From: Gammaproteobacteria bacterium
GTDB lineage: Bacteria; Pseudomonadota; Gammaproteobacteria; Steroidobacterales; GCA-2729495
Reading direction: 5' to 3'
Assembly (NCBI GenBank): GCA_015709695.1
Contig: CP054183.1
Location: forward strand, 434,001 to 498,000
Length of the DNA: 64,000 nt
Positions 1 to 10,491 of the stretch are shown here, piece after piece (position 1 is the stretch's first letter; every line of letters begins with the position of its first letter). The translations under genes were made by a program, and so were the position numbers. Under the pieces are notes generated by a model. It was not told the DNA's origin. It worked only from the letters and a program-made list of their open reading frames with translations, and made no database searches.

Positions 1-1347
1 GCTCTCGGCGTTGACCAGGGCTTCGAGCTCGGCGATGGCGGTTTCCAGCGGCACCACCTGCTGCATCTCCTGGCGCAGGAAGGCCTCGATGCGTGGCCAC
101 AGGCGCATGGCGCGGTCGAGCTGCGGGTCGGTGCCGCTGCGGTAGGCGCCGACGGTGATCAGGTCGCGGTGGCGCTGGTAGTAGGCATAGATCTCGCGGA
201 AGCGCTGCGCCGCCTGCAGGTGCTGGGGCGGGCAGATGCGGCTCATCGAGCGGCTGATGGAGGCCTCGGGGTCCACCGGCGGGTAGATGCCAGCCTCGGC
301 AATCTCCCGCGACAGCATGATGTGGCCGTCGAGCACGGCGCGGGCGGCATCGACGATGGGATCGTTCTCGTCGTCGCCTTCGGCCAGCACGGTATAGAAG
401 CCGGTGATGGAGCCGCCGCCGCGGGTGCCGGTGCCGGCGCGCTCGATCAGCTGCGGCAGGCGCGAGAACACCGAAGGCGGGTAGCCCTTGGTCGCCGGCG
501 GTTCGCCGATGGCCAGGCCGATCTCGCGCTGTGCCTGGGCGAAGCGGGTCAGCGAGTCCATCAGCAGCAGGACGTGCAGCCCCTGGTCGCGGAAATGCTC
601 GGCGATGGCCGTGGCCATCCACGCGCCATGCAGACGCAGCAGCGGCGAGCAGTCGGCGGGTGTCGCCACCACCACGGAGCGTGCCAGGCCCTCGCTGCCG
701 AGGTTGTCCTCGACGAATTCCTTCACCTCGCGGCCGCGCTCGCCGATCAGGCCGACGACGATGACATCCGCCTTCGTGTAGCGCGTCATCATGGCGAGCA
801 GGCTGCTCTTGCCGATGCCGCTGCCGGCGAACAGGCCGAGCCGCTGGCCCCGGCCGGCGGTGAACAGCGCATTGAGCACGCGCACGCCGACATCGAGCGG
901 CTCGGCGATGGGCTGGCGCTGCAGCGGATTGATGGGCCGGGCCTCGAGCGGCACGCGCGCCTCGGCCAGCACCGGGCCGCGGCCGTCGAGCGGATTGCCG
1001 GCGCCGTCGATGACGCGCCCGAGCAGGGCGCGGCCCACCGGGACCTGGGCCACGCTGCGGGTCGGGATGACCCGCGCGTTGGGCATGACGCCCGCCAGGC
1101 CGCTGGTGGGCATCAGGTACAGGCGGTCGCCCGCGAAGCCGACCACCTCGGCCTGCACGCTGCTGCCGTCCTGGCCTTCGATGAGGCAGCGCGCACCGAG
1201 CGCGGCCTCGCAGCCGGTGGCCTCGAGCGTCAGGCCCGCGGCGCGCGCCAGGCGGCCCTCGACGATGTAGCCGGGGCCGCGCACGCGCCCGCGCAGCGTC
1301 GCCAGGCCGCTGCTCCAGCGCCGGCCGCGTTCAGTGGCCAGCGTCAT
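1..1347 (-). CDS. fliI: Flagellum-specific ATPase FliI (3' end cut by window edge)
   Basis: FliI is the cytoplasmic ATPase of the flagellar type III export apparatus. It works with FliH and FliJ to unload substrates at the export gate. Translating the minus strand from the ATG at 1347 gives 449 uninterrupted codons reaching the window edge. The nucleotide-binding loop [12 protein letters not shown] lies at about residues 171-182, and a Walker B-like [12 protein letters not shown] follows, as in FliI/F1-beta ATPases. The family is usually 440-460 residues, so only a few C-terminal residues should be missing. The start overlaps the end of fliH by 17 bases, which indicates translational coupling in fliEFGHI. 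Identification is firm. Confidence 0.95.
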   Translation of the reverse strand, partial: MTLATERGRRWSSGLATLRGRVRGPGYIVEGRLARAAGLTLEATGCEAALGARCLIEGQDGSSVQAEVVGFAGDRLYLMPTSGLAGVMPNARVIPTRSVAQVPVGRALLGRVIDGAGNPLDGRGPVLAEARVPLEARPINPLQRQPIAEPLDVGVRVLNALFTAGRGQRLGLFAGSGIGKSSLLAMMTRYTKADVIVVGLIGERGREVKEFVEDNLGSEGLARSVVVATPADCSPLLRLHGAWMATAIAEHFRDQGLHVLLLMDSLTRFAQAQREIGLAIGEPPATKGYPPSVFSRLPQLIERAGTGTRGGGSITGFYTVLAEGDDENDPIVDAARAVLDGHIMLSREIAEAGIYPPVDPEASISRSMSRICPPQHLQAAQRFREIYAYYQRHRDLITVGAYRSGTDPQLDRAMRLWPRIEAFLRQEMQQVVPLETAIAELEALVNAES

Positions 1348-2005
1348 GATCGGGTGTCTGGCCATCGGTGGCAGCGGCCTCCTGGCGCTGGTCCTCGAAC
1401 AGCGTAGCGATGGTTCGCGCCAGGCGTGTCTCCAGCCGGCCGTCCACCTGGGACTGGGCAGTGGTCACCAGGCAGCCGCCGCGCTCCAGGACCGGATCGG
1501 CCTCGATGCGCCAGCCCTGGTCGCCGCCGTCGCCGGAAGCCAGGCAGTCGCGCAGCACCGCGGCATCCAGCGGGTGCACGCGCACCACCACGTCGCTGGC
1601 GGCCATGGGCAGCGCCGCCAGCGCCTCGCGCACCACGCCGGCGAGATGGCTCGGGTCGAGACGCATCTCGCGGCGCACCAGCTGGCGCGACACGGCCTTG
1701 ACCAGTTCGATGATCTCCTCGTGGAAGCGGTGGTCGAGGTCCTCGAAGGGGCGGGCGAGTGCATCGAGCGCCGTCACCAGCGCGCCGCTGCGCGTGGCGA
1801 TCTCCTGTTCAGCCGCCGCGAGGCCGGCACGGCGGCCTTCCTCGAAGCCCTCGCGCCAGGCCTGCTCGCGGGTGTCGGCGGCGCTTTCCGCCTGCGCGCC
1901 GCGGCCCGGGCGGGCGGTGCCGTCGACCTCCGGCGCCTGCCAGGTCTGGCAGCCCTCGGCCAGCTCGTGGCTGCGGATGAGTTTCGAGGCCATCGACAGG
2001 CGCAT
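1331..2005 (-). CDS. fliH: Flagellar assembly protein FliH
   Basis: FliH is the regulatory stator of the FliI ATPase and links it to the C-ring. The product is at most 224 residues. Its centre is charged and helical ([20 protein letters not shown], the glycine-spaced repeat region typical of FliH), followed by a C-terminal domain resembling the V-type ATPase E subunit. The start may be the upstream ATG (MRLS) at 2005 or MASKLIRS at 1993. The second resembles known FliH N-termini better. The gene sits directly after fliG and overlaps fliI. FliH sequences diverge widely, so position in the operon carries much of the call. Confidence 0.88.
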   Translation of the reverse strand: MRLSMASKLIRSHELAEGCQTWQAPEVDGTARPGRGAQAESAADTREQAWREGFEEGRRAGLAAAEQEIATRSGALVTALDALARPFEDLDHRFHEEIIELVKAVSRQLVRREMRLDPSHLAGVVREALAALPMAASDVVVRVHPLDAAVLRDCLASGDGGDQGWRIEADPVLERGGCLVTTAQSQVDGRLETRLARTIATLFEDQRQEAAATDGQTPDHDAGH

Positions 2006-2008
2006 CCG

Positions 2009-3013
2009 CTACACGAACTCGTTGCCGGCGCCGCCGAGCATGATCGTGCCCTCGTCGGCGAGGCGGCGGGCCACGGTGACGATGTCCTTCTGCGCGAGCT
2101 CCACGTCGGAGAGCTTCACCGGGCCCTTGGCTTCGAGGTCCGACTTCAGCAGCTCCGCGGCGCGCTTGGACATGTTGCGGAAGATCTTGTCCTGCAGCGC
2201 CGGGTCGGCGCCCTTCAGCGCCACCACCAGCGTGTCGGTGGTGATTTCGCGGACCAGTGCCTGGATGCCGCGGTCGTCGACGTCCATCAGGTTCTCGAAG
2301 ATGAACATGTTCTCCTGGATCTGCTGCGACAGCGAGGCGTTGAGCTGGTCGAGCTCCTCGACGATCTTCTTCTCGGCGTCCTTGGGCACCTGGTTGAGGA
2401 TCGAGGCGGCGCTGCGGATACCGCCCATGCTGGTCATCTTCTGCGTGCCGGCCTGCTTGAAGCGGTGCTGGAGCACGTCGTCGAGTTCGGAGATGGCGCT
2501 CTCCGGAACCTCGGCCATGCGGGCGATGCGGGTGACGACATCGGTGGCCTGGCGCACCGGCAGCTGGCCGATGATCTGCGCCGCCTTGCCCGGCTCCAGG
2601 CCCGCCAGCACGATGGCGATGACCTGCGGATGTTCGCCCTGCACGATCTCGGTCACTTCCTTGGCCTCCATGAGCTGCAGCGAGTCCAGGCCCTTTTCCT
2701 CGCCCTCGACCAGTCGGTCGTAGAGGGTGCGCGCCCGCTCCTCGCCGAGGGAGCTGGTGAGCAGGCGCTTGAGGAACTTCGGTGAACGGCCTGCCAGCGG
2801 CGCCTCCGACTCGACGTTCTCGGTGAAGTGGCCGAGCACGGCATCGGCCTGGTGGCGGGACACCTTGCGCAGCTTGGCCATCGCGGCACCGAGCTTCTGC
2901 ACCTCGGACACCGGCATGTGCTTCATGACCTCGGCGGCTTCCCGCTCGCTGAGGGACATGAGGAAGACGGCGGCGCGCTCGCTGCCGGAGAGATTGAGGG
3001 TCTGGTTACTCAT
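2009..3013 (-). CDS. fliG: Flagellar motor switch protein FliG
   Basis: FliG is the C-ring subunit that contacts the MS-ring (N-domain), FliM (middle domain) and the MotA stator (C-domain), and generates torque. The 334-residue product has normal length. The EHPQ motif of the middle domain is at residues 127-130 (GEHPQVIAIVLAG). The C-terminal torque helix region carries the alternating charges needed for stator contact, and the protein ends with a GGAGNEFV tail like the usual GGGGD(D/E)YV. The gene overlaps the end of fliF by 8 bases. Confidence 0.96.
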   Translation of the reverse strand: MSNQTLNLSGSERAAVFLMSLSEREAAEVMKHMPVSEVQKLGAAMAKLRKVSRHQADAVLGHFTENVESEAPLAGRSPKFLKRLLTSSLGEERARTLYDRLVEGEEKGLDSLQLMEAKEVTEIVQGEHPQVIAIVLAGLEPGKAAQIIGQLPVRQATDVVTRIARMAEVPESAISELDDVLQHRFKQAGTQKMTSMGGIRSAASILNQVPKDAEKKIVEELDQLNASLSQQIQENMFIFENLMDVDDRGIQALVREITTDTLVVALKGADPALQDKIFRNMSKRAAELLKSDLEAKGPVKLSDVELAQKDIVTVARRLADEGTIMLGGAGNEFV

Positions 3014-4673
3014 CGGTCTGCATCCAGCCCCTGACGATCTGGGCTACCCGTTCCGGATTCTTGTCGGCGAGCTGGCGCGCGACACTGACCTTGTCGTCGA
3101 ATGACAGCGCGGCCCGCGGCTGCGCGATGTGCCCGGCGCCGCCTGCGCCGGCCGGCAGCGCGGTGCCAGCCGGTGCACCGGCACCGGCGGCGCCCGCGCC
3201 CAGGCCGCGCATGATCGGGCGGATCACCGCGAAGGCCAGGGCCAGCACCAGCAGGCCGGCCAGCACGCTGCGCAGGGTATCGAACAGACCCGGGGAATCG
3301 AGCAGCCCCGGGCCTTCGGCCTCGGCCTCGGCCGGCTTCTCGTAGAAGGACACGCTGCTGACACTGACGGTGTCGCCGCGCTTCTCGTCGAAGCCGACGG
3401 CTTCCTTCACCAGCCGCGTGATGTCGTCGATCTCCTGCTGGCTCGGCGCCTGGGTGGTGACCGTGCCGTCCTCGGCGGTGTTGCGCTTGTGGTCCACGAG
3501 CACCGCCACCGACAGGCGGCGGATGGAGCCGACCGGCGAGCGCGTGCGGCTCAGGGTGCGGTCCACCTCGAAGTTGCGGGTGCGGTGCAGGGATTCGTTG
3601 GTCGGCGTGGTCGTGGCCTGGCTGGACTGCGCGGCGGCGCCGGCTGCACCCGCGGCGGCGCCGGGGGCAGTCGCGGCGGCCTGGCCGGGAGCCGGCGGGT
3701 TGGCGGCGTTGGTGGCCACCACGGGTGGCGGCGGGGTATTGGAGAGGGCGCCGGGGATGCCGCCGTTCGCCAGCCCGCCGTCGCGGCTGCGCTCCTCGGC
3801 GACCTGCTCGCTGCGCAGGGCGGTGTTCTCCGGGTCGTAGTTCTCGCGCGTTTCCTCGCGCTCCGTGAAGTCCATGTCCGCGGTGACCGTGGCGCGGATG
3901 CGGTCGGGACCGAGCATGGGGCCGAGCAGGCTGACGATGCGCTCGGTGTAGCTGTTCTCGATGCGCTCGGTGTACTCGAACTGCTGTGTCGAGATGCCTA
4001 GCGCCGAGGCGTCACCCGGGGCATTGAGCAGCTTGCCCTGCTGGTCCACGACGGTGACCTTGTCGGCAGCCATGCCGGGGATGCTGGAGGCGACCAGGTG
4101 CACGATGGCCGCCACCTGCGACTTGTCGAGCTGGCGCCCGGGATAGAGGTTGACCAGCACCGAGGCGCTGGGGTCGCGGCGCTTGCGCAGGAACACCGAA
4201 CTCTCGGGCAAGGCCAGGTGGACTCTCGCGGCCTGCACCGGGCGCAGGGTGCTGATGGTCCGCGCCAGCTCGGTTTCCAGGGCGTGGTTGTAGCGCGCGT
4301 TCTCCATGAACTGGCTGGTGCCGAAGCCACCCTGTTCCTGCATCATCTCCAGGCCGACGCTGGCGCCGCGTGGCAGCCCCTGGCCGGCCAGCTTCAGGCG
4401 CGCCTCCGGCACGCGGTCGCCGGCGACGAGGATGGCGCCGCTCTTCGGATCGACCTTGTGCGGGATGTCCGTGGCGTTCAGCGCGTTCATGATCTCGCCG
4501 GCTTCCTGCTGGCTGACGTTGCTGAACAGCATGGTGTAGCTCGGCTCGCGGACATAGAACGCCGCGGTGACGCCGGCGGCGATGGCGGTGGCCAGTCCGG
4601 TCAGCAGGAGCAGCTGGCGCAGGCCGGGGATGCGGTTGAGTGCGGCGAGGGGACTGGTTTCTGCGACGTCCAT
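3006..4673 (-). CDS. fliF: Flagellar MS-ring protein FliF
   Basis: FliF forms the membrane-embedded MS-ring on which the flagellum is built. The 555-residue protein has an N-terminal membrane segment at about residues 22-42, YscJ-like ring-building motifs (for example NALETDIPHKV-like and ASVLVNLYPG stretches), a low-complexity Ala/Pro periplasmic segment around residues 310-350, a second membrane segment near residue 460, and a C-terminal FliG-binding tail (DDKVSVARQLADKNPERVAQ). The length matches the family. It follows fliE and overlaps fliG. Confidence 0.96.
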   Translation of the reverse strand: MDVAETSPLAALNRIPGLRQLLLLTGLATAIAAGVTAAFYVREPSYTMLFSNVSQQEAGEIMNALNATDIPHKVDPKSGAILVAGDRVPEARLKLAGQGLPRGASVGLEMMQEQGGFGTSQFMENARYNHALETELARTISTLRPVQAARVHLALPESSVFLRKRRDPSASVLVNLYPGRQLDKSQVAAIVHLVASSIPGMAADKVTVVDQQGKLLNAPGDASALGISTQQFEYTERIENSYTERIVSLLGPMLGPDRIRATVTADMDFTEREETRENYDPENTALRSEQVAEERSRDGGLANGGIPGALSNTPPPPVVATNAANPPAPGQAAATAPGAAAGAAGAAAQSSQATTTPTNESLHRTRNFEVDRTLSRTRSPVGSIRRLSVAVLVDHKRNTAEDGTVTTQAPSQQEIDDITRLVKEAVGFDEKRGDTVSVSSVSFYEKPAEAEAEGPGLLDSPGLFDTLRSVLAGLLVLALAFAVIRPIMRGLGAGAAGAGAPAGTALPAGAGGAGHIAQPRAALSFDDKVSVARQLADKNPERVAQIVRGWMQTDE

Positions 4674-4712
4674 GGCTGCTTACCTTGTGGCGTTTCGTTG
4701 GGCCGATGCCGC

Positions 4713-5036
4713 TCAGATCGGCATGTTTATGACTTGCTGGTAGGCCTCGACCAGGCGGTTGCGCACCTCGGTCATGGCCTGGAACGACAGGCTGGCCTTC
4801 TGCATCGAGACCATCACCTCGGCGACGCTGACGTCGGCCGCGCCGGCCTCGAAGCGCGTGGCCAGCGCCTCGGCGGCCGCCTGCTGCTCGCTCACCGAAT
4901 CGATGGACTGGCGCAGCAGTTCGCCGAAGTTCACGCCGCCCGGGCCGCTGGCGGGCCTGGCCTGGTCCGGCGGCTGGATCTGCGCCGAGAGGGCGCGCAT
5001 CTGGCCGAGGACCTTGTTGATTTCCATCTCGATCAT
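4713..5036 (-). CDS. fliE: Flagellar hook-basal body protein FliE
   Basis: FliE is the small protein joining the MS-ring to the rod and is one of the first export substrates. The 107-residue product begins MIEMEINKVLGQMR at the ATG at 5036. It has the family C-terminus: VAEVMVSMQKASLSFQAM, then a conserved VRNRLVEAYQQVINMPI tail. A GGAGG-like ribosome site lies a few bases upstream. The start lies only 32 bases after the fleR stop, and no promoter match is visible in that gap, so it may be read through from fleSR or from a promoter inside fleR. Confidence 0.95.
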   Translation of the reverse strand: MIEMEINKVLGQMRALSAQIQPPDQARPASGPGGVNFGELLRQSIDSVSEQQAAAEALATRFEAGAADVSVAEVMVSMQKASLSFQAMTEVRNRLVEAYQQVINMPI

Positions 5037-5068
5037 GTTCGTTCCTCCATGTGGAGTGTGCCGGCGCC

Positions 5069-6447
<1,379 letters not shown>

Positions 6448-6451
<4 letters not shown>

Positions 6452-7515
6452 GCGACGTTCCTCTGTTCCTTGCCGGATTCCTGGCCGGCTTCCTGGCCGG
6501 CGGCCTGATCGCGGCTGGCTACCGGCAGCCGCAGCACGAAGGTCGTGGCGCCCGGCGTGCCGCTTGCCAGCGCCACCTCGCCCTGGTGGGCACGGGCGAT
6601 GGAGCGGGCGACCGACAGGCCGAGTCCGGTGCCGTCCGGACGCGAGGTGAAGAACGGGTCGAATATGCGCCGGGCGAGTTCGTCGTCGATGCCCGGGCCG
6701 TTGTCGACGATGCTGATCTCCGCCTGCAGGCTCGAGGCGTGGGCGATGATGCGCACGTCGGCGGCAGGCCCGGCGGCCTGCAGGGCGTTGGTGGCCAGGT
6801 TGAGCAGCGCGCCGGCCAGCGTCTCGCGGTTGCCGGACAGGCAAACGCCGGCTGCCGGCCGCGTGATCCGCACGGACTGGCCGGGGCGGAGGATGCCGCC
6901 GAGCGCGGTCTCCACGCTGTCGAGCAGTTCATCGAGCGCAAAGTGCTGTCCGGAGGCGGCGGCGCCGCGTGCGAAGCGCAGCATGTCGCCGATCAGCCGC
7001 TCGAGGTCGTGCAGGCAGGTGATGCAGCGGGCGAGCAGCTCGTCGCGCTGCTGTTGCGGCAGTTCGCGACGGCTGGCATTGCTGGCGTAGAGCAGCCCGG
7101 CCGTGAGCGGCGTGCGGATCTGGTGGGCCAGTGCGGCCGCCATCTCGCCCATAGCGGCCAGGCGGCGGTGGCGGGACAGCAGTTCCTCGATCTTGCGCTG
7201 CCCGGTGACGTCGGTGAGCAGCAGTGCGCGCCCGGAGCCGGGTTGCAGCGGCTTCTGCGACAGCTGCACCCGGCGGCCATCGCGCAGCTGCAGGTCGCCC
7301 TCGCTGCCTTCGGCGGGGCAGAGCGCCCGCTCGCGCAGGGCGGTCCAGCTGACTCCTGCGACGGGCTCGCCGAGCAGGAGGGCTGCGGCACTGTTGGCCT
7401 GCTGGACCATGCCGTCGGCGCCGAGCAGCAGCACCCCGGCCGGCAGGGCATCGAGCAGGGCCGTCAGCCTCTGGGCAGGGTCGGCGCTGTGGCTGGTGTC
7501 GGGCGTCGCAGTCAT
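6448..7515 (-). CDS. fleS: Flagellar sensor histidine kinase FleS
   Basis: FleS is the cytoplasmic sensor kinase partner of FleR. The 355-residue product from the ATG at 7515 has a PAS-like domain at about 16-105 (LDALPAGVLLLGADGMVQQAN), a HisKA domain with phospho-acceptor H131 (MAAALAHQIRTPL), and an HATPase_c domain with N-box (NALQAAGP), G1 (DNGPGID) and G2 (TGLGLSVA) motifs. No membrane segment is seen, so it probably senses an internal checkpoint. A TTG codon at 7530 could extend the frame by five residues, but it lies inside a strong sigma-54 promoter, so it is not a plausible start. Confidence 0.93.
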
Positions 7516-7541
7516 GGCCGATACCAGCAAGAAGCGTGCCG
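7515..7541 (-). promoter_or_regulatory. Sigma-54 promoter of fleSR
   Basis: On the minus strand CGGCACG, four bases (CTTC), then TTGCT matches the -24/-12 consensus TGGCACG-N4-TTGCW at all but the first base, with exact spacing. The -24 GG is near 7540 and the -12 GC at 7528-7527. A start about 12 bases further on falls on or beside the fleS ATG (7515), predicting a leaderless or near-leaderless transcript. The 14-base core is identical to the flgA promoter. Confidence 0.8.
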
Positions 7542-7637
7542 GTATCGATAAGTCAGCGTAAGTGGCTGATCAGGAAATCGTTATTGGCAAGGCTGGAAAG
7601 GCCCTGCCAGAAATTTGGTGGTCCGGTCGCCGGGCCG

Positions 7638-8243
7638 TCAGAATTTTGACGTACGGAAGACCCCGGTTTCCGTGAACACGCCGGTGCCCTTGCTGAAGGC
7701 AACCTGGCGCCGATGGCGCCTGAACACCATCTTCTCCAGGCCTGCCGCCACCGCGGGCGTCAGGTGCTCGAACCGCGTCTGCAGCCAGCGGCTGCCGGCG
7801 CGTTCGACGCTGCCGACGACGCGGCCGGGCAGGCGCAATGGCAGCGGCAGCATGGGGTTGGCATAGATCAGCGCGTAGCCGGAATCGCCGGGCCTGGCCT
7901 TGGCGTGGTCGGGCCCCGACCACTCCACGCTCTGGCCCCGCAGCACCACCGAATGACGCGGCGGCAGCCCCGACTGGTCGGCGATCAGCCGGCCGACGAG
8001 CGACAGCAACACGTCCACCTTCACCTGCAGGTGCAGCAGCTCCGGCATGGCATGGTGGCTGGCGTCGCTCGCTGCCTCGCGTGGTGCTTCCTCGTAAACG
8101 GCAAGGGCCTGCAGGGCGCGTGCGGTCTCGTGGTTGGCATGGTCGAGCTGGTTGAGGTCGCCGAGGTCGGCGGCGGACCAGGCGAAGGGCAGGCGCTCGA
8201 ACAGCGATATGCCTTCGAAATCCGCGGCTGCTTGTGCGCTCAT
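7638..8243 (-). CDS. Atypical (tetrameric-type) PilZ domain protein
   Basis: The 201-residue protein resembles the atypical PilZ proteins found beside fliD-fliS in Xanthomonas-type flagellar clusters (the XC_6012-like, tetramer-forming class). Visible features are a helical N-terminal half (about 1-105) and a PilZ-like barrel at about 110-195 with GYALIYANPMLPLPLRLPGRV. The canonical RxxxR / DxSxxG c-di-GMP motifs are not evident, and this agrees with the atypical class. The start overlaps the fliT-like stop (ATGA). The likely role is flagellar control or assembly, perhaps linked to cyclic-di-GMP, but ligand binding cannot be read from the sequence. Confidence 0.75.
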   Translation of the reverse strand: MSAQAAADFEGISLFERLPFAWSAADLGDLNQLDHANHETARALQALAVYEEAPREAASDASHHAMPELLHLQVKVDVLLSLVGRLIADQSGLPPRHSVVLRGQSVEWSGPDHAKARPGDSGYALIYANPMLPLPLRLPGRVVGSVERAGSRWLQTRFEHLTPAVAAGLEKMVFRRHRRQVAFSKGTGVFTETGVFRTSKF

Positions 8244-8578
8244 GGCTGTTTCACCTCCACCGTGCGCAGCCGGGAAACGGAGGTGCCGGCCGCGTTGCGG
8301 TCATAGGCGCGCATGGCCTTGCCGCTGCGCGCCGCGTCGGCCTGCAGGCGCTGGCGCTCGGCCTGCACCCGCTGGATGGTCTGGTCGTTACGGCTGAGCA
8401 GCTCGCGCAGCAGCTCGCGGCAGGCCGGCAGGCCGGAAGCGGGGGCACCATCGCCGCACAGCCCCGCCAGCAGGCGGCGGCGTTCGTCGTCGAGCGCGCC
8501 GGCCTCGGCCCACTCGCCGCGCTCGACATGCTGCTCGACGGCCTCGGTGAGCAGCAGGATCTGGTCCAGGCCATGCAT
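8240..8578 (-). CDS. fliT: FliT-like flagellar export chaperone
   Basis: The 112-residue, entirely helical and charged protein starts MHGLDQILLLTEAVEQHVERGEW at the ATG at 8578. A longer reading frame to 8647 would run into fliS and lacks support. Size, position directly after fliS, and the leading helix with a W/L pattern fit FliT, the chaperone for the FliD cap that in enterics also binds FlhDC and FliI. Primary sequence conservation in this family is very low, so the call rests mainly on synteny. The gene ends overlapping the PilZ gene. Confidence 0.65.
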   Translation of the reverse strand: MHGLDQILLLTEAVEQHVERGEWAEAGALDDERRRLLAGLCGDGAPASGLPACRELLRELLSRNDQTIQRVQAERQRLQADAARSGKAMRAYDRNAAGTSVSRLRTVEVKQP

Positions 8579-8594
8579 GCCGGTCAGCCCGCCT

Positions 8595-9020
8595 TCAGGC
8601 CTGCACCGGCGCGCCGGCGTCCGCCGGTGCACGCGCGGCGCCGGCAATCCCCGCCCAGCCGGAGCGGATTTCGTCGAGCAGCCCGGCCACTTCCGCCAGG
8701 CAGGCCGCGTCGTTGCGGAAGTTGGCCTCGACGAGCCGCCGCATCATGTATTCGTAGAGCCGCTCCAGGTTGGCGGCGATCTCGCCGCCGCGCGCCGGGT
8801 CGAGCGAGGTGCGCAGGCCATCGATGAGGCTGATGGCACGGCCGATGGCCTCGCCCTTGGCGGCGACCTCGTTGCGCTGCATGTGCCCGGTGGCCGTGAC
8901 GATGCGGTTGATGGCGCCATCCATCATGCACAGGATGAGCTGCGTGCGATCGCCACTGGCCGCGCCGTAGGCGTCGTTGGTACGGTACTGGCCGAGGGCG
9001 CTGCTGGAAGTCCTGTTCAT
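8595..9020 (-). CDS. fliS: Flagellin export chaperone FliS
   Basis: FliS binds the C-terminal disordered region of flagellin in the cytoplasm and delivers it for export. The 141-residue product has the family pattern: a short N-terminal segment ending in YGAASGDRTQLILCMMDGAINRI, a helical bundle, a conserved LYEYMMRRLVEAN segment, then LLDEIRSGWAGI. The C-terminal Ala/Pro tail (about 126-141) is variable. It lies 26 bases after fliD and before the fliT-like gene. Confidence 0.93.
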   Translation of the reverse strand: MNRTSSSALGQYRTNDAYGAASGDRTQLILCMMDGAINRIVTATGHMQRNEVAAKGEAIGRAISLIDGLRTSLDPARGGEIAANLERLYEYMMRRLVEANFRNDAACLAEVAGLLDEIRSGWAGIAGAARAPADAGAPVQA

Positions 9021-9046
9021 CTGCTGTCCTGCTGGTGCCGGCCGGC

Positions 9047-10408
9047 TCAGAGCCTGGCAAGCTGCTGCGTCAGGTAGTTGCTGGTCTGCGTGAGCTGGCT
9101 CATCAGGGTGTCCAGCGCCAGGAATTGCTTGCGGTAGCGGTCCTGGACCTTCTCCATTCGGCTGTCCAGCGCGGTACGCCGCTCGCCGATGTCGCTCAGG
9201 CGTTCCTTGAGCGTCTGTTCCTTGCTCTGGATGCGGCCGCTGCTGCCGAGCACGTCGTCGACGATGGCCTTCATGCGCACGGCGATGCCGTCTCCCTCGC
9301 CGGCCAGCACCCGGCCGACGCCGTCGAAGTCCGCGGCCACCGCCTTGTCGAACTTGCTGCTGTCCAGGCTGAGTTTGCCCTTGGTGTCCGAGCTGATGCC
9401 GATCTCCGTCAGCGTGCGGAAGGGATCGGTCGACGCGCCCACCGAGCGGCCGAGGGCCTCGCGCAGCGCGCCGCGGATGGCGCGCGTGGCGGCGTCGCCG
9501 AGCAGCGGGCCCGCGGACTTGGTGTCGGCGTTGTAGGCGGTGAGTTCGTTGATGGTGCCGACGACGGCGTTGTAGGCCTCGACGAACTTGCCGAGCGCGG
9601 CACGCGCGGCTTCCTTGTCGTAGGCGACCTGCAGGGTCACCGGTACGCCCGGCTCCGCCTTGAGTAAATCGATGGTGACCCCGGGGATGGCGGAATCGAT
9701 GCTGTTGCCGGAGCCGGTGACCGCCAGGCCGTCGATGGTGAGGCTGGCATCGGCCGCGGCCGCGGACTCGGTCATGCTGTTGCTGGTGCCGGCACCGAAC
9801 TCCAGCGCTTCCAGCGGGCTGCCCGGGGCGATGGCATCCACGGTGATGGCATGGCTGGCACCGGTGCTCGTGGCGGTCAGGATCAGGTGGGCGCCATCGG
9901 CACCCGTGACGATGCTGGCGCGCACACCGGGATTGTTGCCCGATGCGTTGATGGCATCGCGTATCCCGGCCAGCGTGTTGTTGGCCGGGGTGATCTCGAT
10001 CTGCATGCTGCTGGCGCCGCTGCCGATGAGCAGCTGGCCCTCGCCGACCACGCTGTCTGCGCCGGCAAAGGCACCCGACAGCAGCCGGTGGGCCCGCGCC
10101 AGGGCGAGAACCTCGACCTCGTAGCTGGCAGGCGTGGCGTCGGTGGTCACCGTGGCGCTGATGCGGCCGTCGTCCGGGACAGTGGCCTTGCGCTGCTGGA
10201 ACGAGTCGATGTCCGCCAGGGTGGCGACGGCGCTCTGAAACGTGGCGAGGGCGCTCTTCAGCCTGCCGATACCAGTGAGTTCCGCATTGGCCTTCGCTTC
10301 CTGGGAAGCGAGGCGCGTGGCCGCCGGCTGGCGCTCGGCGGAGACGAGCTGTTCGACGAGGCTCTTGACGTCGAGCCCGGATCCTATGCCTGGAGCAGTG
10401 ATTGCCAT
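9047..10408 (-). CDS. fliD: Flagellar filament cap protein FliD (HAP2)
   Basis: FliD forms the cap at the filament tip and promotes flagellin folding. The 453-residue product begins MAITAPGIGSGLDVKSLVEQLV, the characteristic FliD N-terminus. It has helical N- and C-terminal D0/D1 regions and beta-rich inner domains with repeated SLTIDG and GANLILTAT-type elements. The C-terminal coiled region ends in LDTLMSQLTQTSNYLTQQLARL. It is the first gene after a strong sigma-54 promoter and heads fliD-fliS-fliT-PilZ. Confidence 0.96.
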   Translation of the reverse strand: MAITAPGIGSGLDVKSLVEQLVSAERQPAATRLASQEAKANAELTGIGRLKSALATFQSAVATLADIDSFQQRKATVPDDGRISATVTTDATPASYEVEVLALARAHRLLSGAFAGADSVVGEGQLLIGSGASSMQIEITPANNTLAGIRDAINASGNNPGVRASIVTGADGAHLILTATSTGASHAITVDAIAPGSPLEALEFGAGTSNSMTESAAAADASLTIDGLAVTGSGNSIDSAIPGVTIDLLKAEPGVPVTLQVAYDKEAARAALGKFVEAYNAVVGTINELTAYNADTKSAGPLLGDAATRAIRGALREALGRSVGASTDPFRTLTEIGISSDTKGKLSLDSSKFDKAVAADFDGVGRVLAGEGDGIAVRMKAIVDDVLGSSGRIQSKEQTLKERLSDIGERRTALDSRMEKVQDRYRKQFLALDTLMSQLTQTSNYLTQQLARL

Positions 10409-10474
10409 TGCATCAGCCTGCCATGTGATTGCTGGGTCAGCGGGTCGCCGGTTGTCCGGGTCCCGCCCTCAGGC

Positions 10475-10490
10475 AGCAAGATCCGTGCCA
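10475..10490 (-). promoter_or_regulatory. Sigma-54 promoter upstream of fliD
   Basis: The minus strand reads TGGCACG-GATC-TTGCT, a full match to the -24/-12 consensus. It begins 2 bases after the flaG stop and predicts a transcript start near 10464, about 55 bases before fliD. This gives fliD-fliS-fliT-PilZ their own sigma-54 promoter, separate from the sigma-28 promoter of fliC. Confidence 0.88.
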
Positions 10491-10491
10491 G

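Noticed and set aside
1334-2785. Long plus-strand open frames across fliH and fliG, and similar ones throughout the flagellar cluster
   Set aside because: They are His/Ala/Arg-rich shadows of well-supported minus-strand flagellar genes with no recognisable domains.
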